Below are positions 62,196-64,000 of a DNA stretch of 64,000 bases, piece after piece (position 1 is the first letter of the stretch; every line of letters starts with the position of its first letter). Position numbers and translations under genes: made by a program. This DNA comes from Diplonema papillatum (taxonomy: Eukaryota; Euglenozoa; Diplonemea; Diplonemida; Diplonemidae): assembly GCA_030068145.1 (NCBI GenBank), contig JAPJBO010000283.1:62001-126000 (forward strand), given 5' to 3'. Under the pieces are notes generated by a model. That model did no database searches. It worked only from the letters and a program-made list of their open reading frames with translations, and was not told the DNA's origin.

Positions 62196-63479
62196 TAGGT
62201 CAAATACTTAGCGCGCAACGACCAGCCAAAATTGCCCGTCACCGTGCGTGGGCATACCCTGATATGCAACTGGGGCGAGGTCGGCCACTTCGGGGCCACG
62301 ACGTGCGGAGAGATTCTGCATGACGCGTGCGGCTCATCTCATGGTGTAAAGATTTAGATCTGTGCACACCACGTGTGCCGTACAGGACTGCTGTTCTATC
62401 GGTCGGAGGACTCCAAAAAATTAGGCCTCCGGTATTCTCTTTTCCCTCCCGTTTCGACTTTCAGTAACTTTTCCCCCGATGAGGAAACCCCCTGGCGGGA
62501 TTGCCCTAATGATAATAAAAGAAGGGGAGTGGGTCGAGGGCACTTTGACGACGGGGTATTCTTCGCAAGTTTGATGCAATCGAAGATGGAGGCCGCAAAT
62601 ATTTGTTCCCGTCAAAGAGACCGGAATGGGTGATAATCACTGTGCGTCCAGAAAACTCGCAGAGAGGGAGAGAAAGGTGATTTGCTCTCGGTTGACAACA
62701 AGGACAGGAGAGGATAAGCCACAATGGCGGTAGAATGTGCCATACATTGCGGTTACAGCTCCCTTTTTCTATTTGAGAAAAGGACTTCGTTAGCAAGCCA
62801 AGCAAAAAATGATCACGGTGTCCAAACTTTTATTTTAGCCACTGTTGTAGCGCTGGGCGTAACGGCGAGCACGTGAGCGATGAAAGAAATACTACTGGAT
62901 TTGAGTTGCTGCTTGCGGACAAAAAGTCGAGACGGGTTAACCGACGCTTTAAGACAGGTCGTGCTATGTACAACTTGGTTTCTCTGTTTGCGCTGGGTAG
63001 TAGTGGTCTGCAACCCAACGATTCCCCTCCCGTCCGCAACGGTTCAATCCAGATACAGTAGTTCTCGTCTCCATCTTAACTGCATGACCTTCTTCAGAGT
63101 GAAAGTTCGCTTAAAACTCCGTTTTCGTGAGGTAAGGGTTGGGAGAGATTCAGCTGTTTTCTTTTGGTGAGATTTCTGGGGTTGTCTGAAACCCGGTGCC
63201 CACGGGCTTTGAAAGCCCGTGAAATCCGTGTCCCAGGAAACTCTGCCAGAAACAGGCGACAGGGAAGGCTTCACTTCTCTTCTGTCTGTTTGCTCCACGG
63301 CTTCTGCTTAGACTCGGAGGCTTCGTTCATCCATGGGTGCGCGCCAGATAGAGGGAAGTACAGAGAGTGAGAGAGAACGCATCGAAACAATTGCATGTGC
63401 GCTCACTTGTCATCACTACCGCGAGAGTCTGTATGTGTGTTGGGGATCAGTTGTGGGTATTCCCTGAGCTGAAGATAGC
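62196..63479. other. Gene-free stretch
   Basis: A partial AGAGTGAAAGTTCGCTTAAA motif is at 63096. No gene was seen. Confidence 0.3.
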
Positions 63480-63720
63480 CCCTTCGCGCACTTGACTGCC
63501 CGAGGCCCCTGTCGTTCGTGATGACCACGCGGGTATGCGCATTGTAAACTTGGCTGACACGTCCTGTTTCACGTTTCACATGCGAGTGCGTGTTACCCCT
63601 TCGCGCACTTGACTGCCCGAGGCCCCTGTCGTTCGTGATGACCACGCGGGTATGCGCATTGTAAACTTGGCTGACACGTCCTGTTTCACGTTTCACATGC
63701 GAGTGCGTGTTACCCCTTCG
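63480..63720. repeat. 117-bp tandem repeat x 2
   Basis: CCCCTTCGCGCACTTGACTG at 63479 and 63596; the third unit breaks after CCCCTTCGAGG where the rRNA fragment begins. Confidence 0.9.
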
Positions 63721-63724
63721 AGGC

Positions 63725-64000
63725 CGGGGAAACGAAATCCTCACTTTTGTCAAATTGGCAGTGACTGTTGTGAAGCTTTTACCCGGCTGTGTGGGCTATT
63801 ACGAGCCTGGAAGGCCACCTTGCAACCTGAGCTCTGGATCCAACTACGAGCTTTTTAACAGCAGCAGCGTTAATATACGCTATTGGTGCTGGAATTACCG
63901 CGGGTGCTGGCACCAGACTTGTCCACCAATTGTGTTCATTGACAGGTTTAGACATCATCCATTGCTTCTAACGTACTAAGTACGTGTCGAGGCTATTTCT
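63725..64000 (-). rRNA. SSU (18S) rRNA fragment, continues past the window
   Basis: On the minus strand it contains GTCTGGTGCCAGCACCCGCG, then GTAATTCCAGCACCAATAGC, GTATATTAACGCTGCTGCTG and TTAAAAAGCTCGTAGTTGGA, the conserved core of 18S just before V4, followed by divergent V4-like sequence. The 12-base box reads CAGCACCCGCGG, a variant I associate with Euglenozoa. The fragment's 5' side runs off the window, and its 3' side ends at a tandem repeat, so within this window it is not a complete gene. Confidence 0.85.

Overview
This is a repeat-dense nuclear segment from a eukaryotic protist. At the right edge (about 63725-64000, minus strand) it holds a piece of small-subunit rRNA. Two pieces of the 3' end of large-subunit rRNA lie at 13821-14047 (minus) and 24725-25056 (plus). 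In the SSU piece the normally universal 'CAGCAGCCGCGG' box reads 'CAGCACCCGCGG'. From memory that variant is typical of Euglenozoa, so a euglenozoan such as a diplonemid is my best guess, held with low-to-moderate confidence. I saw no organelle, bacterial or recognised viral genes.

Every gene I can support with confidence is on the minus strand: a PX-PH phosphoinositide-binding protein (330-1139); a coiled-coil protein with a long Pro/Glu/Gln tail (4699-6177); a secreted Cys-rich protein with a LamG-like C-terminal domain (26796-28001); two probable coiled-coil exons (36578-36912 and 37412-38064); an Ala-rich coiled-coil protein (41026-42183); and a very long coiled-coil exon with internal repeats (48572-51497). 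A short exon-like reading frame lies at 52068-52520. Their functions are mostly unknown.

The outstanding pattern is that these genes are surrounded by partial copies of themselves. Upstream of the PX gene are four near-identical 684-bp units, each carrying only the first 68 codons. The secreted-protein gene has three truncated 5' copies, the Ala-rich gene two, the long coiled-coil gene one, and the P/E/Q gene a fragment of about 43 bp. The Ala-rich and long coiled-coil genes also have a copy of their 3' part downstream.

Between the genes lie mobile elements and small structured repeats: a hAT-like transposon with an exact 8-bp target duplication and a second hAT-like element inside it (29145-30548); a 1.5-kb element with terminal inverted repeats of about 480 bp and one 114-residue ORF (44937-46428); other inverted-repeat elements with short ORFs; MITE families, one ending in G/C homopolymers; an A-tailed 235-bp SINE-like repeat in eight copies; long perfect hairpins; and tandem arrays. 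The 168-bp array at 58364-59098 has units that can fold as a two-part stem. No recognised transposase, polymerase or defence gene was found.
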